From positions 24,250,444-24,314,443 of the forward strand of contig OZ025243.1 in the NCBI GenBank assembly GCA_964019155.1: 64,000 bases of DNA, read 5' to 3'. Below the pieces are notes generated by a model. It was not told the origin of the DNA, did no database searches, and saw nothing but the letters and a program-made list of their open reading frames with translations. Each line of letters opens with the position of its first letter. The stretch's first letter is position 1. The DNA comes from Osedax fenrisi. Its lineage: Eukaryota > Annelida > Polychaeta > Sabellida > Siboglinidae. A program made the position numbers and the translations under genes. Positions 1-15,084 of this stretch are shown piece by piece.

Positions 1-499
1 TTTTAACATTTGTTAATTCTACTGTATCCTTCTCTCGTTTTTTACCCCACATATTTTGTAATAACGATTAAGATTTATTGATTCTCTTATTTTAATAGGC
101 TATATTGTGTAGGACATTAAATTTATATTATTTTAAATAAATAATATTTGAGTACCTGTTTTTGATTTAATTATAGTAATTATAAATGATCAATTTAAAA
201 CATAGTTATGATTTCATTACACTATCATATACTAATTGATTATAGAAATATCCAGCAATATAAATTAATTTGTATTAGCATTTGAACAATATCAATAATA
301 TATAAAATAGATTAAAATATTTAAATAATAATAAAATTACTACCCTAGGAAGTATTTTGTTTATAATAGTAGTAATCTAATATTATTGGTAATCATTTAA
401 TTTAAAATTTGGTTTGAAAATAATTCTAATATCGCTTACTATATAGTTGACAGGTTTTATATCTTTAGTTTCAATATTTCTTAGTAAACTAGTTAAAAT
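1..499. other. AT-rich upstream flank of EXOSC9
   Basis: Very AT-rich sequence before the EXOSC9 start codon. I see no clear TATA box, no open frame and no repeat that I recognise. The promoter of EXOSC9 should lie here, but nothing in the sequence fixes it. Confidence 0.5.
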
Positions 500-565
500 A
501 TGTACCAAGATCCAACATCTAATAGTGAGAAACAATTTTATAAAAAATTAATACAACAGAAAAAG
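500..565 (+). CDS. EXOSC9: EXOSC9 exon 1 (start exon)
   Basis: The exon has 22 codons from ATG to donor GTAAAC and ends in phase 0. The peptide starts MYQDPTSNSEKQF and ends in IQQKK, which parallels the human N-terminus in length and in the spacing of P, SN, E, F, I and KK. It lies 3.6 kb from exon 2, so it was found by this similarity and the matching phase. Confidence 0.8.
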
Positions 566-3500
566 GTAAACATCAGTTGATCGTTTTTAAATTAATAATA
601 TTTAATTTTTTAAATATATTTGTATACAATTTTATAGATAATTTTGTTATTTATATTATTAAATAATATACTATTTAATTGATATATGTATACATATTTA
701 TAACCAATCGAATAGTTTAATATTTTTCAAGTGGCTATTATATATGCATGTCTTAAAAGGAAATTAAATAAATAAATATAAACAATTACAGTAATTTACT
801 GAGTAAAGATTATCTTCAAAATAATCTTGAAGATACAAAATATAAATATATTTAATAAAATAGAATGCATAAAATAAATGGTATAACACATATTAACATA
901 CTTAGTATACAAATATTGTACACTGTAATTTATATAGATGGGTTATTAGTATGTAGAGTTTTAAATATTGTATAGTTTAATACTGAATTATCTCAAAGCA
1001 GGCCATCAATTTTTATTATAAGAATTTAATAGTTCAATATGGGCCATACTTATATATACACTATTGCACATTATACGCATTATAAAATATATTATAGTAA
1101 CACAATATTTGATAGGCTCACTTGGATATATAATCCTGCTAAAAAGATAGAAAAATAAAACCAAACCAAAGAAATCAAACAATCCAAAAATAAAAAGTAA
1201 ACTCTGACATTCTAATAATAATCGGCGACCTACTTTTAGATTTACGTCTATACTAAGTCTGTTAATATGTTTTATAAAATTTATTTTATGATTTCTAGTC
1301 CTAAACTGTCTAAAGCAATATAACAAATATAAATATATTTAATAAACGAAGTTTATTTTCGCATCAAACACTTGATTTTTTAAATTTCGTGAGTTATTTT
1401 ATATTGTGTGAATTGAAATATGCATCTGTGTAACATAAATCTACTCAGTAGTATGTATAGTATGATGTATATCGTGTGAAAATAGATCCTATAGTAATTT
1501 ATATATCTATACATATTCATTTAAATACCTAAATAGGTTATTATTTCGGATACATGTATTATTTATAATATACATTCAAATATATACACTTAAAGTGTAA
1601 CAAATTATTTTAAACTAATATTTATATGATGAAAACTAAGTGTTCATTACTAATATCTTGGACAGGACATCACTTATGCATATGTTGTGAACATTTTATT
1701 TTCCGCTTTATTGAGTTTATTGTATTGTATCATGATCTAGAGATACTAATTTGAATTTGATACAAAAATCTATGCAAACACTTGTTTTTAAATAATGATT
1801 TTCAGCTTGATTGATTTTATTGTATTGTATCATAGTCTAGATATACTAATATGAATTTGATACAAAAATCTATGCAAACACTTGTTTTAAAATGATTCCA
1901 ATATGATTATATTAAATTCATAATATAATTTAATACACATTGTATTATTTTGAATCTTGACATAAATAATATAAAAAAACATCATCCAATTCAAACATAA
2001 TTTATAAATAATTTATATGTTTTAACGAAATATTTATATAGAAATAAAAAATTAATGTACGAATGGATTTTATTTTACAAATAAATCTATATAACAGATA
2101 CCTTTGATTAAAATATTAAAATAATGGAAATATTATAAATATACCACTGAAAAGTATTCAGTTTGGAGTATAAAAAGTAACCATTCCAGAAATAGGAAGC
2201 GGACGCCCTGTCCTTATTAATAAATAACAAAGCAATTGAATATTTTGGTTTTAAATGTTATACTTATCTATGAGGCGAGTAAAAGCTAACTTTTATTGCA
2301 TTTAATAGAACAAAGAGAATATTGTTTTATAGAAACCGCACCTAAATATATTTTTGTAATTTTGATAATACTGTCAGCAGCTGTTGGGATTCATATTAAT
2401 TACATTGCGTAGATAGGGAGTGTTATATCTTTACTTCGCAAAATATTTCAATATACTATGTATACATGATACATATTTTGCCCGAATGCGCATCTGTATT
2501 TTTCTGTAACTTTGCATCATTACAATGATTGCTCTAATCATGGAGTCTATGAATGCACGATAGGTACATCACTTGATACACTTATCTGTGATTGCACATG
2601 TCACACGGGACATCGTTTATGTTGTAGATGTATATCAAATGTAAAAATTGCATGTTTATAAATATTTTGTTAGTATAAATTCCAAAATTAAATACGCAAG
2701 CAATGCAATAATTATATTTTCGACTATGTATTTGCTTAAATAAATTATCAATCAATACATACTTATATACACAATCAATAACCTAATAATGCCTGACAGT
2801 GTCAGCCGGATACCTCACTATATACACAATTATAATCATATACTTGTTTATAACCGGTCACCACTGGGCCTAATAATATGCGATATAACGTATATAAATA
2901 TATAGGAAAATATGGGCATATTAATAAGTATCTATTACTATAACCTCGTATATTTATACCTTAAATCTATATAATTGTTACTATAGCGAATTATATAATA
3001 TATTTTCTTAGTAATTTTTATGATTATGAATTTTTGAAGACTATTGAATATGACCCCCGTTTGTTTTGATTACGATTACGGAGTTCAAATTTAAAATATT
3101 ATATGAATCGCTATATGATTACAATTATAATAACAACTAATTAATATATATATATATATATATATCTTATAATGTATATTACATTTTATTCTTTATATTA
3201 AATTAGTATATACACTAGTGTATAAAATACCAAATGGGTATTTTAAACGTTACCTCTTATATCGTAATCAGAACAAATGGGGTCCATATTTCTATTGAAC
3301 TATTATCTTATTTATATTATATTATATTCAATTGAAATAATAAATATAGAAATGATATACTAATATTATGATAACGTTATATAATTTATATATGTATTAT
3401 ACTGTATAATTTATACATAATGTATATAACCACTGAATACATATTGAAATATAATAAAGGTATAATTACGTAGATTATATTTAAATTTATTCTAAAATAA

Positions 3501-6500
3501 GTTAATTGTTATGTTAATTTAACTACTATTATAATTAAATACTATATTAATGTATACCACATATTCTAAATAAATGCTATTACATAATCTTTATCATCAT
3601 CCTCCTCCTACTAATTATTCTCATCATCCCTTCTATATTTGTATTATGATAATTGTATTATTGATATTTGTATTATAATACTATTATCCCGTCCCTATCT
3701 TCATCCTAGCCTATTAGCCTCCTCCTCCTCCTATTGCCCTTCATCCAACTACTAACCCCTTCCTATCCTACTTCTCCCCCTCAAGCCCTCATCATCCTTC
3801 TCCTAATCTCCCTCCACCCCTCCCCTCCCCTCATCTCCCCATCCCATCCTACCCCTTATCCACAAACCCCTTCTCCTTCTCCTAATCTCCCTCCACCCCT
3901 CCCCTCATCTCCCCATCCTCTTGCTACCCCCCCTAACCCCTACCCTCCCCCTAACCCCTACCCCCCTCCACACTCCCTAACCCCTACACCCCTCATCTCC
4001 CCATCCCCTTGCTACCCCTCATCCATCCCCCTCCACACCCCTACCCCCCCTAACCCCTACCCTACCTCCACACCCCCTACCCCCTCTACACCCCTACCAC
4101 CCCTAACCCCTACCTCACCTGTTGATCAGAGATGCGACGGAAGATCTCTAACGGAGTACCGCAAGATGAAGCTACAGTATCACAGAGAGTACGGACTCTG
4201 TACCGTTAACATGGGAGACACCTAGTTTGTACCCCCCCTCCACCCCACCCTAATACCTAGTCCACCGTATACGGTAGTGTACGATGGTATCACAGAGAGT
4301 ACGGACTCTGTACCGTTAACATGGGAGACACCTAGTTTGTACCCCCCCTCTCCACCCCTATACCTAGTCCTACGCCTACTAACCATGTACACCGTATACG
4401 GTATGCTGGTATCATAGATAACTGTGTAGATGTGTACGATGTAGATGTGTGTTGAGGTTAAAGAACATCATTGTATAGATTACAGATCAAGTAGACGTTA
4501 CTTTATACATACTAATATATATATATATATATATACGGATTAAACACTACATTCACTGTATTACATTGTATTACACTATACGCACTAAAGCTGAGGGAAC
4601 TAACGAATATTAGTACTAATGTGTGAATATATACCACCACTATTCGCTAATAATACTCGGGTTGTTTATAGCTCACAAGCCGTGAGCCTCATCATAGTAG
4701 ACATATTTAAAACAAATAATAAACAAAATATAATATATATATATTTGCAGATTGATATTTTTGGGGTGTTTGATTTATTGGGATTTGGGATATTTATATT
4801 ATATCCCGAAATGAGCCTATACAATATTGTGCTTAGTACACAATTTTATTTTATTTAATAAAATAATGTGCCTACTTTGATGCGGAACCGATCTATCATG
4901 TTAGCTGTATACGAATATTCACAAACGATGTTTTTCATGCGAAAGAAAATTACCCTAACCAACTACTTCACCACATCTATATTTATTACCGGCACCGATC
5001 TCGATCATTCTATTGCCTTTACCTTTACATTATATAGATATAGTATTATAAATGTAATACTTGTTTAATATCCGATATATAAACTCACATAAACACATGC
5101 ACACTCATACACTCTCACACACACTCTCTCACACACTCCTACATACACATACTCACACACCCACACACACACTCTCTCACACACACACACTGACACTCAC
5201 ACACTCCCGTATACCAGCGTAATGGCCCAGGTAACATGCGAAGTGACTGCCCCTAGAGCTACCCGTGTTAACGAAGGGCTGTTCTTCGTCAACGTGGAAC
5301 TGTCGCAGATGTGCTCCCCCGATGATGATGCAGAGGAACGGTTAGATAGGGGAGGGTGGTAGGGGGGAGGGGAGGTAAGTGAGGTAAGGGGAGGGAACTG
5401 TCACAGATGTGCTCCCCAGATGATGATGCAGAGGAACGGTTAGATATGGGAGGGGTTGAGGGTGGTAGGGGGGAGGGGTGGGATAAAGGGGGTGAGGTAA
5501 GGGAACTTTCACAGATGTGCTCACCAGATGATGATGTAGAGGAACGGTTAGATATGGGAGGGTTGAGGAGGGTGGTAGATGGGTAAAGGGGGTAAGGGAA
5601 GGGAAGGGAACTGTCACAGATGTGCTCCCCAGATGATGATGCAGAGGAACGGTTAGATAGGGGTGGGGTTGAGGGTGGTAGAGGGGTAAAGGGGGTGACG
5701 TATGGGAAGGGAACTGTCACAGATGTGCTCTCCCGATGATGATGCAGAGGAACGGTTAGATATGGGAGGGTGGTAGAGGGGTAAAGGGGGTTAGGTAAGG
5801 TAAGGGAACTGTCACAGATGTGCTCCCCAGATGATGATGTAGAGGAACGGTTAGATAGGGGAGGGGTTGAGGGTGGTAGAGGGGATGGAGAGGGAGAGAG
5901 GGAAAGGGAACTGTCATAGAAGTAATCACCCGATGAAGATGCAGAAAAATGGTTAAGGGGTAGGTGAGAGGTCAAGGGAGGTACACTGTACCTGGTACAG
6001 GTGATAGGGGAAGTGATGGAGAAAGAAAGAGATGAAAGGTATGGGGAAGGAGAATGTTAAAGGAGGATAGATAGAGGATGGTGATATCTTTGTGGAATAT
6101 CTTAAAATAGTAATATTCATCATATATATATAAATCTATATCGCTATATTGTATTCTAATAAATAATCTGCGTGTCTATAATCTTTAAAATATTTTGAAT
6201 TTTATAATTTTCAGATTTAAAAAAAAGGTTTAAATTAATCGTATATATTTACTTTAAAACGGATAAATTCTGTGGTTCTATCAGTTCTCAAATTGGAATG
6301 GCACATATCATAAATTAATTGAGATATTCTATTAAACATGATTGATAATTCACATTGCTATATAATAGTATTTGATTGGCTACTATTTACTCACACATTT
6401 TAAATGATAATTATTTTTGAATACTAAGTTTATTAGAGTTACGAAAGAGTAAATTAATATATTATCAATATAATATAATTTATACATTTTATGTATTTAT

Positions 6501-8131
6501 ATACATATATTATAGTTTAATTTATTTTACTTTTTATTAATCTTGATACGAGAAAAACTATGAATTTTAATAAAAGTTAATATTTACCAAGTATAATAAT
6601 ACACATTCATTAATAGTATTCTATTGAATATTTTCTATTTAATATTATTCTATTGAATATTAAGTTACATACGAGTTTATAACTAAATAGTATATTCTCA
6701 GTAGATTACTCTGCATTAATATTGTGTTATAATTTGCAATAATATCGGTGAAAATTCACATCAAATTTGTTATGATATAAGCACAGATTTTTCTAAGGAA
6801 ATATATAATATGCGAAATCCTGTAATTTAATTTTATATATAAAAGTGATACATGTGTAGATATCTATTTTAACATTTCATTGTAAATAGAAATTAATATA
6901 CATTTTAAAATTCAGAATTATTTATTTATGTATTAATAATTACGATTGACAATATTTTCAATGTGTGGTCGTATATGTTAAAGTATATTCCATTACTTTA
7001 TTGACATATTATTATTGATGAATTATTTTAGAAAGTTTGTATGAGTCATAAACTTCTTACTATTTACTTAATAAACCATCTATATATATACATATAAATT
7101 TATTTTATTAACTGCCTCTGTGGCTCAGTTGGCTAAGGCATCAGACACACAAGCAGTAGGATGTTGGTTCGAGCCTCGTCCGGACCATTAAAATGGGTTT
7201 TACAATATTATTTAAAAGTAATATTATATAATTGTGTATAAATAAATAATCGGCTCTCATTAAAACCATGGATGCCTTAACATGAGAGCAGCTTAGAAGG
7301 GACATTAGAGTCATATATAGTTATAAGTGACAACTTCATCTAAGTTCCTGGATAGGATTATGGGACTCCACCAAATAAAAATAACAATATATATATACAC
7401 GCATATATGCACATGTTAACAATCCGTTTTGCTAATCTACTAACCCATTGCAATAGTCACATGGATATCATACAATTGAAGAGATGTCTAGAGTGTTCGC
7501 TGAAGGAGTCGCGTTGCATAGATCTGGAGTCTTTGTGTATAACCGCAGGGTCAAAGGTTAATGCCGACTATCGCTACTAGACCCGCGGCCGTATAGTGGT
7601 CGAGTATCCTAATTATGATACCTGTGCGCGTGTAGCTGTGTGTATGTATGTGTGTGTGTTTATCTATGTGTGCGTTGACATATATAAGTGTGTGTGGATA
7701 GTATATTTGTTTGCGAATAGGCTCAATCGTATACGAGTCGTATAAGCATGCGTGTATGTGTGTGTGTGTGTGTGTGCGTAGGTAGGGCTGAGTTGAATGA
7801 GAGTGTGTGTGTGAGTCAGTAGGGCTGAGTTGAATGAGTGTGTGTATATTCTGACTCCGCGCGGTGTATACACAAACTTCACCCGGTTCTAAATGTACAT
7901 GTAATCTATCTATAGAACTTAGTTCACGTTGTATGTTCATACACTATAAGTACAGTCTCTCTCTCTCCCCCAGTATAATGACTGTGATGTTCTCGTAGAG
8001 AGTTTGGTCTATGTGGAGAATTGCATGCGACGCGAGTATCACCTATACCATACGATTATTTACACCTGTTTATTAATAAACTTCTCATCATCTTCTAATT
8101 GCAGCAATTAATCTAAATTTTACTATAATTG

Positions 8132-8173
<42 letters not shown>

Positions 8174-11100
8174 TATATATAATATATATATATATGTGTG
8201 TATGATTATTAGAAAACTAATGAACAATTATAATTTATAACTTTGTTCTAATACACAAACGATTGAAAATGTTGTTCAATAAGTTCAATAAAATAGTTTG
8301 TTTTATTTATATATTTTATTTATATGTATTTTTGTAAAATGTGTAATAATGTCATTTAACATATTAGAACACTATCTAAATAAACAAACAATAATAATAA
8401 ATATATTAATTTGTATCTGGATTATTACTGATAAATATATTCTCTATTTCTTTATAATATATATATATAAGTAGCAATACGATCAATAGATTTATTTACA
8501 CTATAATAATTATTATTATTTAAATTAGATAAAATGTCACCATCATGAACAGAAACTGTCTGATATGTATACCATAAGTTATAGTTTGAATAATAGTGAA
8601 TGTAAATATTGTGTTTAAATATCTAACTTTGGTGAATTCTCTATACTCGCTAATCTATTTATTTATCCGACAGGACTGACTGTATATATTAACATATATT
8701 GATACTTTAGCATTAGCTTTTATTATAACTTCTACTTACCACATATATACACTTACGCGAAATCTTTATGATAATGCATCTATTTAATATTATCATTGAT
8801 ATATATATATTATATAATATTGATTAATTGTATAAAATATTACATTATTGATTTTTAATTATTTACCAGTAATAATATACACTATACAAGTAATAACTAG
8901 TTATTCTGTTATACATATGTTATGTGATAATTAACTAAGAATCACAATAGGTGTGCAACAATTCTTTTGAAACAAATAAATGTGTATGGTGAGTCACTTA
9001 TATCTAGAGTTGATTGTGTGTGTGTTTGTGTGTGTGTATGTGTGTGTGTGTGTTTGTATGTGTGTGTGTGCATATATGTACACTAGTATACGAAGGGTAT
9101 ATACGCATATATGCGTACATATAATCATGTACACACTTACATAAATATATGTTCATATATAAATATATATGAACATATACTAATGTGTATTTAAATACAC
9201 ATTTCATACTCCCATGCCCCTGCTCCTACCCCCATGTCCCCACTGACACCCCCACCCCCTTATAAGGTATGGAAGATTCGACTAGACATCACGATCCTAA
9301 ACTACGCAGGTAACATGTTGGACTCGTGTTGTCTGGCTGCTGTAGCTGCCCTCGCCCAGTTCAGGTTTACTGGCCCCCACCCTACTGCCCTACTACCCCG
9401 CCTGGCCCCACCTTACTGCCCCTACTGCCCTCACTAGCCCCCACTCTCTCTTAGCTTACTGTATCAGTCGAATATTATTTCATAATTTGAAAATATATCG
9501 TTTATAGTTTTAAATATCAATTACAGATTTTATAAACTTACATTTATTTATATTTTACTTTCTACAAACAAATATTATAATATTATACAATTGATATTAT
9601 TATATTGTCAATGACAAGTTGTCATTACCGTAATAAGTATTTGTTCTAATTTAAAGTTGTTTTAAATCAATTATTTCCTCATTTTATATTATTTATATTA
9701 ATCGTGGTGTATATAAGTTATTTACTTTCTCGAGGCAAAATATTATATTAGATACATTCATAATTTTATTTGAATCAGACAAATCTTCATTATAATACAT
9801 ATAATAACTTCACATAACTATATTATCTTAACTACATTTAATAAGATTACTATTAATTATTGATATTAATAATGTCTAATACTCGATAATCAATAACTTC
9901 AGGAGACCAAATGTCAGCGTGCTGGGAGAAACAATTAAAATCGTGAGTATTGTATGACCTATTTAAATACCTCTAAGTTGATGTAACCTCCTCCTCCTCC
10001 TACCTCTCCATCATCATCATCCTCATCTTTTTCATCATCATTCTCCTTCCCCCTCCTCCTCCTCCCTCCCTCCCTCCTCCTCCAACCTCATCCTTCTCCT
10101 AATCCTATTAATCTGATTACAGCACACTATGGAAGATGAAGATCCCATCCCCCTCAGTCTACATCACATGCCGTTATGCGTAACCTTTGTCTGTTATAAC
10201 AATGGGTTAGCACCACTAACCCATTAGTACCACTAACCCATTAGCCCCACTAACCCATTAGCACCACTAACCCCTTAGCACCACTGACCCATTAACACCA
10301 CTAACCCATTAGCACCACTAACCCCTTAGCACCACAAACCCATTAGCACCTCTAACCCATTAGCCCCACTAACCCATTAGCACCACTAACCCCTTAGCAC
10401 CACAAACCCATTAGCAACTCTAACCCATTAGCACCACTAACCCATTAGCACCTCTAACCCATTAGCACCTCTAACCCATTAGCACCTCTAACCCATTAGC
10501 ACCACTAACACATTAGCACCACTAACCCATTAGCACCACTAACACATTAGCACCACTAACACATTAGCACCTCTAACACATTAGCACCACTAACCCATTA
10601 GCACCACTAACACATTAGCACCTCTAACCCATTAGTAGTGTACACTAGCAATACTTAATAAGTAGTACAATCACTATAGTACTGGGGGACAGCAATAGAC
10701 CCTAACGAATAGGGTATAGTTAAATCTTAATCTGAAACCATTTAGAACTAGAAACATAATAAATACATTTTTATTTAAATTTATTATATCATTATAAACT
10801 CAAAACTTGCGATGAGTGATAATAGAGATATAAACTATAATAATCATAGTTCGATTATTATCATCATAATTAGATCTACTTTAGAGTGACGCTAGCATAA
10901 GTATGCATGTGCATGTGTATGCACAGATGCTTGTGTGTGAGATAAAGATATGGCTAGTACCCACAACACACACACCTATACACACACACCTACATACCTA
11001 CACACACACCTACACACATACATGCACACAGCTACACACACACCTACACACACCTACACACACACTCACTATCAACACCTTCGCCTGTAGAGAGATCCTC

Positions 11101-11583
11101 TTTCTGGACACCACTCTGCAAGAGGAGTATTTCATGGACGGAAGTCTGGTGTTGTCTCTGAATCACCATCGTGAACTTTGCACTCTACAACTAAATGGGG
11201 GCGTGCTGTTCACTAAAGAACAGGTCAGTAGTAGTAGTCGCTGTTGTTGTCGACCTATCATATAAGTTAGCCCTGTGACGTTAAGTCAATAGAGTATACC
11301 TAGGCGCCGTACATTTAACCACTGAGTTAACCCTAATAATGCTAATCCAATATGTTATAACTAAACGCCCTACTCCTACTAAGTCTATTGAGTTAACCCT
11401 AATAATGCTAATCTACCCTGTTATAGCTGGGCACCCTACTCCCTATTAAGTCTACTAAATTAACCTACTTACTAAATATCATTATTTGTAATCTACTTCT
11501 TCATTAGCTTGGTTTTTTGAATATGGAATCAAACCCGTTCACATACCTATAGTGTTAACATCATCTATGCTATACATATGTGG

Positions 11584-11620
<37 letters not shown>

Positions 11621-14600
11621 GACGGTATTTATTTAGACACATCATTAATATTAATAATTCTTAATGTGTAATTTTCGAAAAATATATATCACATATAGAT
11701 ACTAATAGCGAATAATTATATTATATATATTAGTGTACAATTCACGTAGAAATAATCACGATGCTAGACGGCGTTGCTTGATTAAAGCGCACACACATCT
11801 TTACGACTGATTATTATCTGTGTGTAAACATTGAGGGAATCGTGTTGTTTTATTTTTCGTTCGCGTTGAAAATAATGTATAGGAATATATCATCATCGTC
11901 GTAATATCGCTGACATCACTGACACTGACACTGACATCACTAACACTCATCATTGTCATAAATGACTAGTGCTGGGGAAAGCATACTTCAGGCGAATGTT
12001 CACTACGAAAACTGTGCATTTGCGGATATTCCCTATCACCCGTATTAGATCTATATACACAGCGAGTATTATTCGCAAATAGTGATGAATATTCACACAT
12101 TAGTACTAATATTCAACGCCGGTATGGCTTCAGCTTCGGTGTGTACTGTGCGATACAATGAGTGTAGTGTGTAATCTGTATACATATTAGTACACATATC
12201 ACGTATAACGTTATGTCTACCTAATCTGTAAACATCATACAACGAGGTTCCTCGATCTCAATCTACATCATACGTCCTCGGCTATATCATATATAGTTAC
12301 TAAGCCGTTCTAAGCTGATTCTCCTTCACGGTTCACTGGTAGTGGAGGCCAGGCCTCTCTAAATTCGTACCTTTTAAATTTGCTCGCATTAAACCAAATG
12401 CGTGCACTTTTTATATATATATAGAATTCGTGCATGCACTTTTAAGTAAAAACTATAAAGGCTATTGGTAATAGTACTAGAAAATATACATGCATATTTG
12501 TAAGAATGTTAAAGTTAATGTTATTAAGTATAACTTTAATTATATTACTTAAGTTACTTTATTAATACTTAAATAATTTGTTGTAAAATTAAAAATATTT
12601 TATTATTTTAATTTAATATACAACAATTTTTTATTTATTTATCGCTCACGTTCTCTTCTTTTCCATAATGTATACAGAATTTACGTACTACAGATTTAAC
12701 TTTTACACTCTGGCCTTTCGCTAATTTTAAGTCCGTATTTTATTATATGGTTTCGAGAAAATGGTATTCACGTTTTTTTGTAATTATATAAGTAAATAAA
12801 ATTTACAAATTTACAAATAATAATCTGGTAAATAAACTAAAAATAGATACTTTCCAAAAATATAATAATAAATTTTATATTGAATTTAAATTATATATTC
12901 TCTATAATATATATATATTCTAGTCTATAATTATAGATATTATAATATAGACTATATATTATATATTAGTAAATTAAATTATGAAAATTAAATAATTGTA
13001 TGGTTATTTGTTAAATATATTTTATGCACAAATTTACCATAAATCTTGCATTTTTTTATATAGAATTCGTGCAAAATGCACGAATCTAGAGAGGCCTGGT
13101 GATGACTCATAAATTTCCATTCTATTGTACACATTAGTCACTAGTGTACCCCAATAACCCTACCCCTACATATCTTCTAGTATACCCTCAAACACCCCAC
13201 CAACACATATACACAGCTACTACTGTACCCCCAATATCCTCTCCCCCCACTCCCACACACCTCCTACACACCCTCCAATAACTCCACCTTCCCCGTATAG
13301 TTCATTCAGTGCACTAGAACAGCCTTCAAACAAATAGAGGTGATGACTAAACTGATCAACGAAGCGCTCGAGATGGACACCAATAACAGGTAGGCAACTT
13401 GTATGCATTAACTGCCTGCGTGGCTCAGTTGGCTAAAGCGTCGGACACACAAGCAGTAGGTCGCGGGTTCGAGCCCCGTCCGGACCATTACAATTGGTAT
13501 TTAAATAATATTTAGAAGTGATCTTATATAATTGTGTATAAATAAATGATCGGCTCTCGTTAAAACCAGGGATGCCTTAACATGATAACGGCTTCGAAGG
13601 GACATTATAGTCATATGGTTATAAGTGAAAACTTTATCTAAGTTCCTGGATGGGATGAAAGGACTCTACAGAAATAACATTAACAATAAAAATAGTATAA
13701 TAATGTTCATATGTACATACTTATATATATATATATATATTGTTTTATATACATATATATATATGCCATAGTACATACACGCTATAATGATATGAGTCGC
13801 TCATCGCCATGGTTACCGACAGATTAAAGGGTCTCCCTGGATACGGGCGCGCCGAATCCTGCGTCTCCACCAAGGGGCTCAAAACTCTCATGGAAATGCA
13901 GCGTAGGGAACATCACGACATGTCTGAACTTAAGAACATGCTCGCCGAACAGAAACTCAAGGTCGACGAGGCTAGAGGTCAATCGGCGACCTTGGCGTCG
14001 GCCGCTACCGCCGTAGCGCTGAAGAAACCGGTCAAGCGCGAAGGAGATGAAGTTACGGTTATACGCAGCATATCATCAGCCTATCCATTGTAGACTGCAT
14101 CATATCATTATTATTATTGATTGATTGATAATTTATTTAAGCAAATACATAGTCGAAAGTATAAAGTATAAATATTTGCTAACGATAACACACGTTAAAC
14201 AAAGAATAATACTAAATTAAAAAATTAAAGAAATTAAAACGTTTTACAGTTACTATAAAAATAATCAAAAATAGAAATAAATTATAGCGTAAAAATAATC
14301 AAATATAGAAATAAAATACATTATTTTGTAAGTAGCATCGAAATATTCAATTTCTACTTTAACGTTATAGAATTATTCTTATCTTTGTACCCTGTATTAT
14401 TAACAAATTATTAGTTATAGAGTTTAATATTTAAATGATACATTTTAAAGTTATGTTTTTTTAACACTGTTTAAATATAATATATATTAACAATAGTATA
14501 TACTCTATAATACAGAGTCTCTATATATATATATATATATGTAGCAATTATGACAATTAATGATGTTCAGTCATCACTTATACGTGTTTAGTTTATCTTT

Positions 14601-15046
14601 AATGCTAAGCGTAGTAGTAATTACACGGGGATCATAAGCAAGCTCGTTCTATTCATTAGGACCGGCGATACGAAACTCTCTCTAGTGGTCAAGATGATAC
14701 AAGCTTATTTATAGATTAATGATTCACGTTTAATGCATTTCATTATAAATTCGTAATATAAATTATAGATTAATTAAATTAATTAATAATGACTAATTAT
14801 TTATCATATTTAGTTTACTGTAGCTAAAACTTTTCCTTTCTATATATTTATTTAATTTTAAAACGTTTACATTACTACCCTTATCCGATTTTTTTTTCTA
14901 TATTTTTATTAAATAAAAATCAATCATAAATTAATGATACAAATTATAATTTAGATATTACTGAGGTATATATAGATATAATATATAGTATAGTATACTA
15001 TATATATATATATATTATATAATATATAATATGTTATATTATATTA

Positions 15047-15084
<38 letters not shown>

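Noticed and set aside
3734..4225. Proline-rich 163-residue open frame
   Set aside because: Most of it is C-rich low-complexity repeat; only the last part (4130-4224) is the true EXOSC9 exon 2.
5289..5975. 228-residue minus-strand open frame with repeated SSTSSSGEHICDSS
   Set aside because: It is the reverse reading of the exon 3-derived minisatellite; the plus strand holds the real coding unit.
7111..7188. Possible functional tRNA gene
   Set aside because: Boxes A and B are good, but the acceptor ends do not pair, the anticodon arm is not formed, and the same unit with a 200-base body is repeated elsewhere: a SINE head.
7551..7940. 129-residue minus-strand frame rich in His/Thr
   Set aside because: Translation of TG microsatellite in EXOSC9 intron 4; overlaps the end of a real plus-strand exon.
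10206..10640. Possible CRISPR array or telomeric repeat
   Set aside because: Units of 17 bases follow each other without spacers, in a eukaryotic intron, and the period is not telomeric.
10903..11265. 120-residue plus-strand frame taken as one gene
   Set aside because: Its first half is CA repeat; only 11091-11223 is coding, as EXOSC9 exon 8.
13220..13408. 62-residue minus-strand frame
   Set aside because: Antisense shadow of EXOSC9 exon 9.
14610..14690. Possible extra EXOSC9 exon
   Set aside because: Open and less AT-rich, but its phases cannot join exon 10 to exon 11 and it lacks family likeness.
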